A DNA stretch of 64,000 bases from Streptomyces nigrescens (GCA_024349765.1 AP026073.1:1736001-1800000); one strand, 5' to 3'. Positions 34,370-46,934 are shown, counted from the first letter of the stretch. A program made the numbers and translations. Notes: generated from the letters alone by a model not told the origin.

Positions 34370-36418
34370 ATGGCAGACCCCAGCAGCTACCGACCCAAGC
34401 CGGGACAGATCCCCGACTCGCCGGGGGTCTACAAATTCCGCGACGAGCACGGCCGGGTCATCTACGTCGGCAAGGCCAAGAGCCTGCGCCAACGCCTGGC
34501 CAACTACTTCCAGGACCTGGCCGGCCTCCACCCGCGCACCCGCACGATGGTCACCACCGCCGCCTCGGTGGAATGGACCGTCGTCTCCACCGAGGTCGAG
34601 GCCCTCCAGCTCGAATACAGCTGGATCAAGGAGTTCGACCCCCGCTTCAACGTCAAATACCGCGACGACAAGAGCTATCCGTACCTCGCCGTCACCCTCA
34701 ACGAGGACTTCCCCCGCGCCCAGGTCATGCGCGGCGCCAAGAAGAAGGGCGTGCGCTACTTCGGCCCGTACGCCCACGCCTGGGCCATCCGCGAGACCGT
34801 CGACCTCATGCTGCGGGTCTTCCCCGTCCGCACCTGCTCCGCCGGCGTCTTCAAGCGCTCCGCCCAGATCGGCCGCCCCTGCCTCCTCGGCTACATCGGC
34901 AAGTGCTCCGCCCCCTGCGTCGGCCGGATCTCCGAAGCGGACCACCGCGAACTCGCCGAGGAATTCTGCGACTTCATGGCCGGCCGCACCGGCGCCTACA
35001 TCCGCCGCCTGGAGCGCAGCATGCAGGACGCCGCCGAGGAGATGGAGTACGAACGCGCCGCCCGGCTCCGCGACGACATAGGCGCCCTCAAGCGGGCCAT
35101 GGAGAAGAGCGCCGTCGTCCTCGCCGACGCCACCGACGCCGACCTGATCGCCGTCGCCGAGGACGAACTCGAAGCCGCCGTCCAGATCTTCCACGTCCGC
35201 GGCGGCCGGGTCCGCGGCCAGCGCGGCTGGGTCACCGACAAGGTCGAGGCGGTCACCACCGGCGACCTCGTCGAACACGCCCTCCAGCAGCTCTACGGCG
35301 ACGAACACGGCGACGCCGTACCCAAGGAAGTACTGGTCCCTGCCCTGCCCGACCCCGTCGAACCGGTCGCCCAGTGGCTCACCCAGCGCCGCGGCTCCCA
35401 GGTCTCCCTGCGCATCCCGCAGCGCGGCGACAAGAAGGACCTGATGTCCACGGTCGGCCGCAACGCCCAGCAGGCCCTCGCCCTGCACAAGACCAAGCGC
35501 GCCTCCGACCTGACCACCCGCTCCCGCGCCCTGGAGGAGATCGCCGAGGCCCTCGGCCTGGACTCGGTCCCGCTGCGCATCGAGTGCTTCGACATCTCCC
35601 ACCTCCAGGGCGAGGACGTGGTCGCCTCCATGGTGGTCTTCGAGGACGGCCTGGCCCGGAAGAGCGAATACCGCCGCTTCCAGATCAAGGGATTCGCCGG
35701 ACAGGACGACGTCCGGTCCATGCACGAAGTCATCGGCCGCCGCTTCCGGCGCTACCTCCAGGAGAAGCAGAAGTCCGGGGAGTGGACCGAGGAGCCCGGA
35801 GCGCCGGACGGCGAAACCCCCGAGGACACCGCCCCCGCCCCCGACGGCCCGCTCGACGACGACGGCCGCCCCAAGCGGTTCGCCTACCCTCCCCAGCTCG
35901 TCGTCGTCGACGGCGGCGCCCCCCAGGTCGCGGCCGCCCGCCGGGCCATGGACGAGCTCGGCATCGACGACGTCGCCGTCTGCGGCCTGGCCAAGCGCCT
36001 GGAGGAGGTCTGGCTGCCCGGCGAGGACGACCCGGTCGTCCTGCCCCGCAGCAGCGAGGGCCTCTACCTCCTCCAGCGCGTCCGCGACGAGGCACACCGC
36101 TTCGCGATCACCTACCAGCGCAGCAAGCGCACCAAGCGGCTGAAGGCCTCACCGCTCGACGCCGTGCCCGGCCTCGGCGACACCCGCCGCCAGGCACTGC
36201 TCAAGCACTTCGGCTCGCTGAAGAAGCTGCGGGCCGCGACGATCGACGAGATCTGCGCCGTCCCCGGGGTCGGCCGCAAGACCGCGGAAACGGTCGCCGC
36301 CGCACTGGCCGGAGCGGCACCGACCGCTCCCGCGGTGAACACCGCCACAGGAGAGATCATTGAGGATGACGGGGCCCCACCGGCCGCGTTGTCGGCAGAA
36401 CGGGGGCAGGAACCATGA
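34370..36418 (+). CDS. uvrC: Excinuclease ABC subunit C
   Basis: A 682-residue UvrC, the dual-incision nuclease of nucleotide excision repair. The GIY-YIG-type nuclease is at residues 10-95 ([21 protein letters not shown]). The UVR domain is near residue 220 ([20 protein letters not shown]). The RNase H-like UvrC domain has [21 protein letters not shown] and [14 protein letters not shown], and a C-terminal helix-hairpin-helix pair includes [18 protein letters not shown] and [19 protein letters not shown] 34370 fits the leaderless promoter. The stop overlaps the rapZ ATG (ATGA), starting a four-gene overlapping operon. Confidence 0.97.
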   Translation: MADPSSYRPKPGQIPDSPGVYKFRDEHGRVIYVGKAKSLRQRLANYFQDLAGLHPRTRTMVTTAASVEWTVVSTEVEALQLEYSWIKEFDPRFNVKYRDDKSYPYLAVTLNEDFPRAQVMRGAKKKGVRYFGPYAHAWAIRETVDLMLRVFPVRTCSAGVFKRSAQIGRPCLLGYIGKCSAPCVGRISEADHRELAEEFCDFMAGRTGAYIRRLERSMQDAAEEMEYERAARLRDDIGALKRAMEKSAVVLADATDADLIAVAEDELEAAVQIFHVRGGRVRGQRGWVTDKVEAVTTGDLVEHALQQLYGDEHGDAVPKEVLVPALPDPVEPVAQWLTQRRGSQVSLRIPQRGDKKDLMSTVGRNAQQALALHKTKRASDLTTRSRALEEIAEALGLDSVPLRIECFDISHLQGEDVVASMVVFEDGLARKSEYRRFQIKGFAGQDDVRSMHEVIGRRFRRYLQEKQKSGEWTEEPGAPDGETPEDTAPAPDGPLDDDGRPKRFAYPPQLVVVDGGAPQVAAARRAMDELGIDDVAVCGLAKRLEEVWLPGEDDPVVLPRSSEGLYLLQRVRDEAHRFAITYQRSKRTKRLKASPLDAVPGLGDTRRQALLKHFGSLKKLRAATIDEICAVPGVGRKTAETVAAALAGAAPTAPAVNTATGEIIEDDGAPPAALSAERGQEP

Positions 36419-37368
36419 GCACAGAGCACGAGACGCAGGAAACCGAGAGAGACGGTGCACAGGTGAGTACGGGCACGATGCGCGAGTCCGACCAGGGCGA
36501 GAGCGCCGCGATCCCCGAGCTGGTGATCATCTCCGGGATGTCCGGCGCCGGCCGCAGCACGGCCGCCAAGTGCCTGGAGGACCTCGGCTGGTTCGTCGTC
36601 GACAACATCCCGCCCGAGCTGATCCCCCCGATGGTCGAGCTCGGCGCCCGCTCCCAGGGCAACGTCGCCCGCATCGCCGTCGTCGTCGACGTCCGCGGCC
36701 GCCGCTTCTTCGCCAACCTCAAGGAGTCCCTGGCCACCCTCGACGCGCAGAACGTCAAGCGCCGCATCGTCTTCCTCGAATCCTCCGACGAGGCCCTGGT
36801 GCGCCGCTTCGAGTCCGTCCGCCGCCCGCACCCCCTCCAGGGCGACGGCCGCATCGTCGACGGCATCGCCGCCGAACGCGACCTGCTGCGCGAGCTGCGC
36901 GGCGACGCCGACCTGGTCATCGACACCTCCAGCCTCAACGTCCACGAACTCCGCGCCAAGATGGACGCCCAGTTCGCCGGCGAAGAGGTCCCCGAGCTCC
37001 GCGCCACCGTCATGTCCTTCGGCTTCAAGTACGGCCTGCCCGTCGACGCCGACATGGTCATCGACTGCCGCTTCATCCCCAACCCGCACTGGGTCCCCGA
37101 GCTCCGCCCCTTCACCGGCCTCAACGACGAGGTCTCCCACTACGTCTTCAGCCAGCCCGGCTCCAAGGAGTTCCTCGACGGCTACGCCGAGCTGCTGCGG
37201 ATCGTCGCCGAGGGCTACCGCCGCGAGGGCAAGCGCTACGTCACCATCGCCGTGGGCTGCACCGGCGGCAAGCACCGCAGCGTCGCGATGTCCGAGAAGC
37301 TCGCCCACCGGCTGGTTTCCGAAGGGGTGGAAACCGTCGTCGTCCACCGCGACATGGGGCGCGAGTGA
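36415..37368 (+). CDS. rapZ: RNase adapter / nucleotide-binding protein RapZ
   Basis: A 317-residue P-loop protein. Walker A is [19 protein letters not shown], with Arg in place of the usual Lys as in other actinobacterial copies. [14 protein letters not shown] and [25 protein letters not shown] are typical of the family, and the C-terminal domain carries [16 protein letters not shown]. In proteobacteria RapZ controls a small RNA that regulates amino-sugar synthesis; the actinobacterial role is less clear. The start overlaps uvrC and the stop overlaps the yvcK GTG. The first 35 residues are polar and variable, and a GTG about 16 codons downstream is an alternative start. Confidence 0.95.
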   Translation: MSTEHETQETERDGAQVSTGTMRESDQGESAAIPELVIISGMSGAGRSTAAKCLEDLGWFVVDNIPPELIPPMVELGARSQGNVARIAVVVDVRGRRFFANLKESLATLDAQNVKRRIVFLESSDEALVRRFESVRRPHPLQGDGRIVDGIAAERDLLRELRGDADLVIDTSSLNVHELRAKMDAQFAGEEVPELRATVMSFGFKYGLPVDADMVIDCRFIPNPHWVPELRPFTGLNDEVSHYVFSQPGSKEFLDGYAELLRIVAEGYRREGKRYVTIAVGCTGGKHRSVAMSEKLAHRLVSEGVETVVVHRDMGRE

Positions 37369-38416
37369 GCGGCCGCACACCACGGCTGCGCCGGGTCCGC
37401 CGATTCGTCCCCAGCGGCCGTACGACGAAGGGCGCCACCCCCAAGGTGGTGGCGCTCGGCGGAGGCATGGGCCTGTCCGCCTCCCTCGCCGCGCTCCGCC
37501 GCATCACCGGCGACCTCACGGCCGTCGTCACGGTCGCCGACGACGGCGGCTCCAGCGGCCGGCTCCGCGACGAGCTCGGCGTGCTGCCGCCCGGCGACCT
37601 GCGCAAGGCACTGGCCGCGCTGTGCGGCGACGACGACTGGGGCCAGACCTGGGCCCGGGTCATCCAGCACCGCTTCCAGAGCGAGGGCGAACTGCACGAC
37701 CACGCCGTCGGCAACCTGCTCATCGTCGCCCTGTGGGAGCAGCTCGGCGACCACGTCCAGGCCCTCGACCTGGTCGGCAAGCTGCTCGGCGCACAGGGCC
37801 GGGTACTGCCCATGTCGGCCGTCCCCCTGGAGCTCCAGGCCCAGGTCAGGGGCCACGACCCGGACCACCCCGACGACGTCTCCACGGTCCGCGGCCAGGC
37901 CACCGTCGCCCTCACCCGCGGCGAGGTGCAGTCCGTCCACGTCGTCCCCGAGGACCCGCCGGCCGTCCCCGAGGCGGTCGCCGCGGTCCGTGACGCCGAC
38001 TGGGTGGTTCTCGGCCCCGGATCCTGGTTCTCCTCCGTGATCCCCCATCTGCTGGTGCCACAGCTGCGCGAGGCCCTGGAGGAGACCAAGGCACGCAAGG
38101 TGCTCTCCCTCAACCTCGCACCGCAGCCGGGCGAAACCGAAGGCTTCTCCCCGCAGCGTCATTTGGAGGTTTTGGCCCGACACGCCCCTAAACTCGCCTT
38201 CGACGTGGTGCTGGCCGACAGGGCCGCCGTGCCCGACATCGATGGCCTGACGGTTGCCGCCAAGCAGCTCGTCGGCAGCGAGGTCGAGCTGGCGGCGGTC
38301 GCGGCGCAAGGAGACGACGCCCGGCCGACCGCCGGGGGAGCCCCCGACCGGCACGACCCGGAGCTGCTGGCCGCCGCGTACGACCGTATTTTTCGGATGC
38401 ATGGAAGGATCGGCCC

Positions 38417-38426
<10 letters not shown>
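37365..38426 (+). CDS. yvcK: YvcK/CofD-like gluconeogenesis factor
   Basis: A 353-residue protein of the CofD/YvcK family. It has the N-terminal nucleotide-binding motif [64 protein letters not shown] and the conserved [42 protein letters not shown] follows. In Bacillus YvcK is needed for growth on gluconeogenic carbon and affects cell shape; in actinobacteria it is always found with rapZ and whiA. The GTG overlaps the rapZ stop by 4 bp and the gene overlaps whiA by 10 bp. Confidence 0.95.
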
Positions 38427-40634
<2,208 letters not shown>

Positions 40635-40670
40635 TATCTCTGCCTGATACCCCAGGCACCGAGGTGTGAA

Positions 40671-40716
40671 GGACGGGGCTCGTACGACGCGACGAAGCGT
40701 CGTACGAGCCCCGTCC
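40671..40716 (+). terminator. Perfect 20-bp hairpin between gap and pgk
   Basis: Arms of 20 bp with no mismatch (beginning GGACGGGGCTCG and ending CGAGCCCCGTCC) around the loop GACGAA. It sits between two genes of one pathway, so it may cause partial termination or act as an mRNA stability element that lets gap be expressed above pgk. Confidence 0.8.
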
Positions 40717-40747
40717 TGCGACCGAATCAAGCGACGGAGCACTTCCC

Positions 40748-41950
40748 ATGAAGACGATCGACGACCTTCAGGTAGCAGGACAGCGGGTCTTTGTCCGCGC
40801 CGACCTGAACGTACCGCTGGACGGCACCACCATCACCGACGACGGCCGCATCCGCGCCGTCGCCCCGACGATCGCCAAGCTCACCGAGCGCGGCGCCAAG
40901 GTGATCGTCGCCTCCCACCTGGGCCGCCCCAAGGGCGCCCCGGACCCGGCCTTCTCCCTGGCCCCCGCCGCCCAGCGGCTCGGTGAAATCCTCGGCCAGG
41001 ACGTGGCGTTCGCGACCGACACCGTCGGCGCATCCGCCGCCGCCGTCACCGCGGGCCTCGCCGACGGCCAGGTGGCCGTGCTGGAGAACCTCCGCTTCAA
41101 CCCCGGCGAGACCAGCAAGGACGACGCCGAGCGCGGCGCCTTCGCCGACCAGCTCGCCGCCCTCGCCGACCTCTACGTCGGCGACGGCTTCGGCGCCGTG
41201 CACCGCAAGCACGCCTCCGTCTACGACCTTCCCAAGCGCCTGCCGCACGCCGCCGGCGACCTCATCGCCACCGAGGTCGGCGTCCTGAAGAAGCTCACCG
41301 AGGACGTCAAGCGCCCCTACGTCGTCGTGCTCGGCGGCGCCAAGGTCTCCGACAAGCTCGCCGTCATCGACGAACTCCTCGGCAAGGCCGACCGCCTCCT
41401 GATCGGCGGCGGCATGGCCTACACCTTCCTCAAGGCCAAGGGCTACGAGGTCGGCATCTCCCTCCTCCAGGAGGACCAGATCCCGGCCGTCACGGAATAC
41501 ATGGAACGCGCCGAGAAGAACGGCGTCGAGCTGGTCCTGCCCGTCGACGTCCTCGCCTCCACCGACTTCCCGGACCTGAAGACCAAGGCCCCCGCGGACT
41601 TCGACACCCTCGACGCCGACAAGATCCCCTCCGACAAGGAGGGCCTGGACATCGGCCCGAAGACCCGCGAGCTGTACGCTTCCAAGCTGGCCGACGCCGC
41701 GACCGTCTTCTGGAACGGTCCGCTCGGTGTCTTCGAGCACCCGGACTACGCCGGTGGCACCCGCGCCATCGCCCAGGCGCTCGTCGACAGCGATGCCTTC
41801 ACCGTGGTCGGCGGTGGCGACAGCGCCGCCGCGGTCCGCCTGCTGGGCTTCGACGAGAACGCATTCGGCCACATCTCGACCGGTGGCGGCGCCAGCCTCG
41901 AATACCTCGAAGGCAAGACGCTCCCCGGCCTCGCCGCTCTGGAGGACTGA
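40748..41950 (+). CDS. pgk: Phosphoglycerate kinase
   Basis: A 400-residue enzyme that makes ATP from 1,3-bisphosphoglycerate. Conserved parts are VFVRADLNVPL, SHLGRPKGAPD, FNPGETSKDD (a shorter form of the family segment), VVVLGGAKVSDKLAVIDEL, and the ATP-binding C-terminal FTVVGGGDSAAAVRLLG. Length and order are those of the family. It is separated from gap by 113 bp containing a strong hairpin and from tpiA by 6 bp. Confidence 0.97.
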   Translation: MKTIDDLQVAGQRVFVRADLNVPLDGTTITDDGRIRAVAPTIAKLTERGAKVIVASHLGRPKGAPDPAFSLAPAAQRLGEILGQDVAFATDTVGASAAAVTAGLADGQVAVLENLRFNPGETSKDDAERGAFADQLAALADLYVGDGFGAVHRKHASVYDLPKRLPHAAGDLIATEVGVLKKLTEDVKRPYVVVLGGAKVSDKLAVIDELLGKADRLLIGGGMAYTFLKAKGYEVGISLLQEDQIPAVTEYMERAEKNGVELVLPVDVLASTDFPDLKTKAPADFDTLDADKIPSDKEGLDIGPKTRELYASKLADAATVFWNGPLGVFEHPDYAGGTRAIAQALVDSDAFTVVGGGDSAAAVRLLGFDENAFGHISTGGGASLEYLEGKTLPGLAALED

Positions 41951-41956
41951 ACAACC

Positions 41957-42733
41957 GTGAGTGACCGCACCCCGCTGATGGCGGGCAACTGGAAGATGAA
42001 CCTCAACCACCTCGAGGCCATCGCCCACGTCCAGAAGCTCGCCTTCGCCCTCGCCGACAAGGACTTCGACGCCGTAGAGGTCGCCGTCCTGACGCCCTTC
42101 ACCGACCTCCGCTCGGTGCAGACCCTGGTCGACGGCGACAAGCTCAAGATCAAGTACGGCGCGCAGGACCTCTCCGCGCACGACTCCGGCGCGTACACCG
42201 GTGAGATCTCCGGCGCGATGCTCGCCAAGCTCAAGTGCGCCTACGTCGCCGTCGGCCACAGCGAGCGCCGCCAGTACCACGGCGAGAACGAAGAGATCTG
42301 CAACGCCAAGGTCAAGGCCGCCTTCCGGCACGGCCTGACCCCGATCCTCTGCGTCGGCGAGGGCCTGGACGTCCGCAAGGCCGGCAACCAGGTCGCGCAC
42401 ACCCTCGCCCAGGTCGACGGCGGCCTCGCGGACATCCCGGCCGAACAGGCCGAGACCATCGTGATCGCCTACGAACCGGTGTGGGCCATCGGCACCGGCG
42501 AGGTCGCCACCCCCGAGGACGCCCAGGAGGTCTGCGCGGCCATCCGCGGCCGCCTGGCCGAGCTCTACAGCCAGGAGCTGGCCGACAAGGTCCGCATCCA
42601 GTACGGCGGCTCGGTCAAGTCCGGCAACGTCGCGGCGATCATGGCCCAGCCGGACGTCGACGGCGCCCTCGTCGGCGGCGCGGCACTGGACGCCGACGAA
42701 TTCGTCAAGATCGTCCGCTTCCGCGACCAGTAG
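41957..42733 (+). CDS. tpiA: Triosephosphate isomerase
   Basis: A 258-residue TIM-barrel enzyme. The N-terminal [11 protein letters not shown] holds the catalytic Asn and Lys, [14 protein letters not shown] the catalytic His, [17 protein letters not shown] the catalytic Glu on loop 6, and [12 protein letters not shown] the phosphate-binding region. GTG 41957 lies 6 bp after pgk, so it is co-transcribed with it. Confidence 0.97.
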   Translation: MSDRTPLMAGNWKMNLNHLEAIAHVQKLAFALADKDFDAVEVAVLTPFTDLRSVQTLVDGDKLKIKYGAQDLSAHDSGAYTGEISGAMLAKLKCAYVAVGHSERRQYHGENEEICNAKVKAAFRHGLTPILCVGEGLDVRKAGNQVAHTLAQVDGGLADIPAEQAETIVIAYEPVWAIGTGEVATPEDAQEVCAAIRGRLAELYSQELADKVRIQYGGSVKSGNVAAIMAQPDVDGALVGGAALDADEFVKIVRFRDQ

Positions 42734-42786
42734 CAGCCGCGCAACACCAGCAGCTATGACGAGGACGAGCCCTCGTCGTACCCTGT

Positions 42787-42825
42787 CGGGGCCGGGACCG
42801 GTGCAGCAGCGCCGCCCCGGCCCCG
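42787..42825 (+). terminator. Hairpin between tpiA and secG
   Basis: Arms CGGGGCCGGG / CCCGGCCCCG around a 19-nt loop, about 54 bp after tpiA. A smaller GAGG/CCTC dyad precedes it. Confidence 0.55.
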
Positions 42826-42890
42826 CACCATATGTTCCACGTATCGTGATCCATACGTCCGTCCGTCAGTCCTAGAGAGTTGGTCCAGCC

Positions 42891-43127
42891 GTGGTCATCG
42901 GATTCTCGATCGCCCTCATCGTCTTCAGCCTGCTGCTGATGATGCTGGTGCTCATGCACAAGGGGAAGGGCGGCGGTCTGTCCGACATGTTCGGCGGCGG
43001 CATGCAGTCCTCGGTCGGCGGCTCCTCGGTCGCCGAACGCAACCTGGACCGCATCACCATCGTGATCGGTCTGCTCTGGTTCGCCTGCATTGTCGTCCTC
43101 GGCGTCCTGATGAAGCTCGGCAGCTGA
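42891..43127 (+). CDS. secG: Preprotein translocase subunit SecG
   Basis: A 78-residue membrane protein with two hydrophobic segments (residues 2-22 and 53-73) and the conserved loop LVLMHKGKGGGLSDMFGGG between them, then VAERNLDRITI. SecG supports SecYE in protein export. GTG start, as in other streptomycetes; the usual position after tpiA is kept. Confidence 0.95.
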   Translation: MVIGFSIALIVFSLLLMMLVLMHKGKGGGLSDMFGGGMQSSVGGSSVAERNLDRITIVIGLLWFACIVVLGVLMKLGS

Positions 43128-43188
43128 CATACCGTCGGGGGCGCGGCCTATCATGAGGGCGGCGTCCCGGGACGGTAACTCCGGTCAC

Positions 43189-43216
43189 TGGACGCGCGTT
43201 GGGCCTTACGTAGACT
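43189..43216 (+). promoter_or_regulatory. Candidate promoter of the rbpA-like gene
   Basis: TGGACG, 16 nt, TAGACT resembles a vegetative promoter, about 65 nt before the GTG of the rbpA-like gene. Confidence 0.4.
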
Positions 43217-43280
43217 GTGGCGTTCCGCAGCGCAGCTGATGTGAAGGCTTTGCAGCACCATTACGCAGGGAGTAACGACC

Positions 43281-43616
43281 GTGGCAAGTGGCAACGCGAT
43301 CCGAGGAAGTCGGGTCGGGGCGGGGCCGATGGGGGAGGCCGAGCGCGGCGAGTCCGCGCCGCGCATCCGCATCTCCTTCTGGTGCTCCAACGGGCACGAG
43401 ACGCAGCCCAGCTTCGCCGGCGATGCGCAGGTTCCGGACACCTGGGACTGCCCGCGCTGTGGTTTCCCGGCCGGCAAGGACCGGGACAGCCCGCCGGACC
43501 CGCCGCGCACCGAGCCCTACAAGACCCACCTCGCCTACGTCCGCGAGCGCCGCAGCGACGCCGACGGCGAGGCCATCCTCGCGGAGGCGCTCGCCAAGCT
43601 CCGCGGCGAGATCTGA
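43281..43616 (+). CDS. RbpA-family RNA polymerase-binding protein (RbpB-type paralogue)
   Basis: A 111-residue protein with the RbpA plan. An N-terminal GNAIRGSRVGAGP precedes a zinc-ribbon-like core with FWCSNGHETQ and DTWDCPRCGFPAG (Cys-Cys-Cys pattern), then PPRTEPYKTHLAYVRERRSDADGEAILAEALAKL, the sigma-interaction helix region. RbpA binds RNA polymerase and principal sigma factors and gives basal rifampicin tolerance. The S. coelicolor RbpA I know starts differently (MSERALRGTRL), so this is the shorter second paralogue, often named RbpB or simply RbpA in annotation. GTG 43281 follows GGGAG. Confidence 0.92.
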   Translation: MASGNAIRGSRVGAGPMGEAERGESAPRIRISFWCSNGHETQPSFAGDAQVPDTWDCPRCGFPAGKDRDSPPDPPRTEPYKTHLAYVRERRSDADGEAILAEALAKLRGEI

Positions 43617-43633
43617 CGGAACAGACACACGGC

Positions 43634-43671
43634 CGGCCCGGCCGGAAGGAACCCCCCTTCCGGCCGGGCCG
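43634..43671 (+). terminator. Hairpin terminator after the rbpA-like gene
   Basis: Perfect 16-bp arms (CGGCCCGGCCGGAAGG / CCTTCCGGCCGGGCCG) around a 6-nt loop, 17 bp after the stop. Confidence 0.85.
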
Positions 43672-43757
43672 ACCGCGTTCGCACGAGCCGCCGCACCCGC
43701 GCCCTCCACCGCGTCCGAGACAGCGGATGGGGCCGCTACCCCCATACCCCAAGCCCG

Positions 43758-43780
43758 TTGTCAGTGGTCGCCCGTATCGT
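43758..43780 (+). promoter_or_regulatory. PafBC / RecA-NDp-type promoter without an identified gene
   Basis: TTGTCAGTG, 8 nt, TATCGT, followed by 6 nt and ATG 43787. It matches the consensus exactly and has the same leaderless start geometry as uvrB, uvrC and ogt. What it transcribes is not clear (see the next entry). Confidence 0.8.
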
Positions 43781-43786
43781 TGTCGC

Positions 43787-44338
43787 ATGCGGACGCTCCG
43801 TGGTCGTGCGACTGCGAGGCGCATCCGGCGCGATGACGGTGTGATGGTGTCGACAGAAGGGGGCGACATGAGCGACACGGGCCGGACGGCGGTGCACAGG
43901 GCTGCGGTACACAGGGCGGCGCCGGGCCGGACGGCGGGGGCTGCCGGCGCGCTCCCCTGGCACGGGGGCCACGGCCGGCTGCGGACCGCGGCCGCCGCCT
44001 CCCGCCCACCCACCGGCCGACCGCCACCGGACGCACCCGGCGGCGCGATCTCACCGACAGCCTGCGGGAGTTGTGACGCGGCCGGGTCCTGCGGGCCTAC
44101 TGCCCGCCTGCCCGACGGCCGGCAGCGCGCCCCGGACGCCACGGTGTACGCCCCAGCGGTCCCGCCCTCCTCGCGATTGGCCTGCCGGACCCCGTCACCC
44201 CGGCATTCCTCCCCGCCCGTCCACCGGTTCGTCAGAAGCCCGACAGCGCACCGACCGGCAGCGGACAGATACCTCATACCGCGCCCTGATCAATTAGGTT
44301 GGGAGATGGCGGGGCCGGTACGAGATGAAGAAGGCTGA
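43787..44338 (+). CDS. Uncertain ORF downstream of the damage-type promoter; possibly an eroded gene
   Basis: The ATG placed 6 nt after the -10 box opens a 183-codon frame whose TGA overlaps the pgi ATG (TGATG). The product starts [20 protein letters not shown] and is low in complexity, rich in Arg, Pro, Ala and Ser. Third-position GC is lower than in the neighbours, and rare codons (AGA, ATA, TTA, CGA) accumulate toward the 3' end. Near 44032-44076 another frame reads [14 protein letters not shown] and stops, which looks more protein-like. A real gene with a frameshift, a short leaderless peptide or an untranslated leader of pgi are all possible. I recognise no domain. Confidence 0.3.
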   Translation: MRTLRGRATARRIRRDDGVMVSTEGGDMSDTGRTAVHRAAVHRAAPGRTAGAAGALPWHGGHGRLRTAAAASRPPTGRPPPDAPGGAISPTACGSCDAAGSCGPTARLPDGRQRAPDATVYAPAVPPSSRLACRTPSPRHSSPPVHRFVRSPTAHRPAADRYLIPRPDQLGWEMAGPVRDEEG

Positions 44339-45999
44339 TGTCCGAGATGAACCCACAAGGCCGCAGCAGGCTCGACCAGATGCCTGAGTGGACCGCGCTG
44401 AGCAAGCACCGCGAACAGATGGGGGAGGTGCACCTCCGCGAACTGTTCGAGCGCGACCCCGCGCGCGCCGACCGCTACACCCTCCAGGTCGGCGACCTGC
44501 ACCTGGACTACTCCAAGCACCTGGTCACCGACGAAACCCTGCGGCTGCTCGGCGACCTGGCCGCGGCGACCGGCGTGGCCGAACTCCGCGACGCGATGTT
44601 CCGCGGCGACAAGATCAACGTCACCGAACAGCGGTCCGTGCTCCACACCGCGCTGCGCGCACCCGGCTCCGCGGTCATCAAGAGCGACGGCACCGACGTC
44701 GTCCCCGGCGTCCAGCACGTCCTGACGAAGATGGGCACCTTCTCCGACCGGGTCCGCTCCGGCGACTGGAAGGGCCACACCGGCAAGCGCATCAAGACCG
44801 TCGTCAACATCGGCATCGGCGGCTCGGACCTCGGCCCCGCCATGGCGTACGAGGCGCTGCGCGCCTACACCCACCGGGACATGCAGTTCCGCTTCGTCTC
44901 CAACGTGGACGGCGCGGACCTGCACGAAGCCGTCCGCGACCTCGACCCGGCCGAGACGCTCTTCATCATCGCCTCGAAGACCTTCACCACCATCGAGACG
45001 ATCACCAACGCCACCTCGGCCCGCAACTGGCTGCTGACCGGCCTCCGGGCCGACGAGGAAGCCGTCGCCAAGCACTTCGTCGCCCTCTCCACCAACACCG
45101 AGAAGGTGACCGAGTTCGGCATCAACCCGGACAACATGTTCGAGTTCTGGGACTGGGTCGGCGGCCGCTACTCCTACGACTCCGCGATCGGTCTCTCGCT
45201 GATGATCGCCATCGGCAAGGAACACTTCCGCGAGATGCTCGCCGGCTTCCACCTCGTCGACGAGCACTTCCGCTGCACCCCGCCGCAGGAGAACGCCGCA
45301 TTCCTGCTGGGCCTCCTCGGCATCTGGTACGGCAACTTCTGGGACGCCCAGTCGCACGCCGTACTGCCCTACAGCCACTACCTCTCCAAGTTCACCGCCT
45401 ACCTCCAGCAGCTGGACATGGAGTCCAACGGCAAGTCCGTGGACCGCGAGGGCCACCGGGTCAACTGGCAGACCGGCCCGGTCGTGTGGGGCACGCCCGG
45501 CACCAACGGCCAGCACGCCTACTACCAGCTGCTCCACCAGGGCACGAAGATGATCCCGGCCGACCTCATCGGCTTCGCCGAACCGGTCGCCGACCTGCAG
45601 CCCGGACTGGTCGCCCAGCACGACCTGCTGATGGCCAATCTCTTCGCCCAGGGCCAGGCACTGGCCTTCGGCAAGACGCCCGACGAGGTGCGTGCCGAGG
45701 GCGTGGCCGAGGAACTCGTCCCGCACAAGACCTTCCAGGGCAACCGCCCCACCACCACGATCCTCGCCAAGGAACTCAGCCCGTCCGTACTCGGCCAGTT
45801 GATCGCCCTGTACGAGCACAAGGTCTTCGTCCAGGGCGCGATCTGGAACATCGACTCCTTCGACCAGTGGGGCGTCGAACTCGGCAAGGTCCTCGCCAAG
45901 CGCGTCGAACCGGCCCTCACCGAAGGCGCCGCCGTACCGGGCCTCGACCCCTCCACCACCGCCCTGGTCGCCAAGTACCGCGCCCTCCGCGCCCGCTGA
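44338..45999 (+). CDS. pgi: Glucose-6-phosphate isomerase
   Basis: A 553-residue isomerase linking glucose-6-phosphate to fructose-6-phosphate. The sugar-phosphate-binding segments are [18 protein letters not shown] and [17 protein letters not shown]; the catalytic region has [15 protein letters not shown] (Glu/Arg region), then [24 protein letters not shown] and [14 protein letters not shown] near the C-terminus. GAAGAAGG precedes the ATG. It is separated from secG and the rbpA-like gene by a terminator, and it faces the pentose phosphate operon across a bidirectional terminator. Confidence 0.96.
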   Translation: MSEMNPQGRSRLDQMPEWTALSKHREQMGEVHLRELFERDPARADRYTLQVGDLHLDYSKHLVTDETLRLLGDLAAATGVAELRDAMFRGDKINVTEQRSVLHTALRAPGSAVIKSDGTDVVPGVQHVLTKMGTFSDRVRSGDWKGHTGKRIKTVVNIGIGGSDLGPAMAYEALRAYTHRDMQFRFVSNVDGADLHEAVRDLDPAETLFIIASKTFTTIETITNATSARNWLLTGLRADEEAVAKHFVALSTNTEKVTEFGINPDNMFEFWDWVGGRYSYDSAIGLSLMIAIGKEHFREMLAGFHLVDEHFRCTPPQENAAFLLGLLGIWYGNFWDAQSHAVLPYSHYLSKFTAYLQQLDMESNGKSVDREGHRVNWQTGPVVWGTPGTNGQHAYYQLLHQGTKMIPADLIGFAEPVADLQPGLVAQHDLLMANLFAQGQALAFGKTPDEVRAEGVAEELVPHKTFQGNRPTTTILAKELSPSVLGQLIALYEHKVFVQGAIWNIDSFDQWGVELGKVLAKRVEPALTEGAAVPGLDPSTTALVAKYRALRAR

Positions 46000-46054
46000 C
46001 CCCACACCTGTAAAGCCCACCCGCAACCAAGCCACACCCAGCCACACCCAAGCC

Positions 46055-46087
46055 GCGGGCCCCGCCCTCGAAGAGGACGGGGCCCGC
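46055..46087. terminator. Bidirectional terminator between pgi and pgl
   Basis: Perfect 10-bp arms (GCGGGCCCCG / CGGGGCCCGC) around a 13-nt loop between convergent genes. A short direct repeat (AGCCACACCC twice) lies just before it. Confidence 0.75.
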
Positions 46088-46151
46088 AAGGCCGCAAGCA
46101 AGGCAAGAGCGGTCGTCGCGACGGCCGACGCTCAGGCCGAAGGCCGCCGGC

Positions 46152-46934
46152 TCAGGCCGACGCCGGTGGGTAGAGGCCGCGCGGCAGTTGGGCCGCGGCC
46201 GGCTCGTCGAGGAGCCACAGCGTGCGGCTGCGGCCGCGGGCGCCCGCCGCCGGGGCCTGGACCTCGCCCGCGCCGGAGAGCGCGATGGCGGCCGCGTTGG
46301 CCTTGTCCTCGCCGGCCGCCAGCAGCCAGACCTGCCGCGCCGCGCGGATCGCGGGCAGCGTCAGGGAGATCCGGGTGGGCGGCGGCTTGGGCGCGCCGTG
46401 CACCCCGACCACCGTGCGCTCGGTCTCCCGTACGCCGGGGAGCTCGGGGAAGAGCGACGCGACGTGGGTGTCCGGGCCGACGCCGAGCAGCAGGACGTCG
46501 AAGGACGGGACCGGGCCGTGGTCCTCCGGGCCTGCCGCGGCGGCGAGTTCGGCGGCGTACGCCTCGGCGGCGGCGTCCGGGTCGTTGCCGTACGAGCCGT
46601 CCGCGGCGGGCATCGGGTGCACCCGGGCCGGGTCGAGCGGGACGCTGTCGAGCAGCGCCGCGCGGGCCTGGGTGTCGTTGCGCTCCGGGTCGCCCTCGGG
46701 CAGGAAGCGCTCGTCACCCCACCACAGGTCGAGCCGGGACCAGTCCACGGCGTCCCGGGCGGGCGCCTCGGCGAGGGCCGCGAGCAGCCCGTTGCCGTTG
46801 CGCCCGCCGGTCAGCACGATGGCGGCGGAGCCGCGCGCGGCCTGGGCGTCCACGATCTTCGTGATCAGCCGGGCCGCCGCGGCCTTCGCCATCAGCTCCT
46901 TGTCGCGGTGGACGACGACTTCGGGAGCACTCAC
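46152..46934 (-). CDS. pgl: 6-phosphogluconolactonase
   Basis: A 260-residue lactonase that opens 6-phosphogluconolactone in the oxidative pentose phosphate pathway. Key parts are IVLTGGRNGNGLLAALAE, WWGDERFLPEGDPERNDTQA, FDVLLLGVGPDTHVASLFPE and RISLTLPAIRAARQVWLLAAGEDKA. GTG 46934 overlaps the opcA stop (GTGA); a second GTG two codons downstream is an alternative. It is last in the operon tkt-tal-zwf-opcA-pgl. Confidence 0.94.
   Translation of the reverse strand: MSAPEVVVHRDKELMAKAAAARLITKIVDAQAARGSAAIVLTGGRNGNGLLAALAEAPARDAVDWSRLDLWWGDERFLPEGDPERNDTQARAALLDSVPLDPARVHPMPAADGSYGNDPDAAAEAYAAELAAAAGPEDHGPVPSFDVLLLGVGPDTHVASLFPELPGVRETERTVVGVHGAPKPPPTRISLTLPAIRAARQVWLLAAGEDKANAAAIALSGAGEVQAPAAGARGRSRTLWLLDEPAAAQLPRGLYPPASA

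Noticed and set aside
43261-44277. A 338-codon reverse-strand ORF covering the gap before pgi
   Set aside because: It runs through the rbpA-like gene in antisense and has no protein-like segments; the forward damage-type promoter points the other way.
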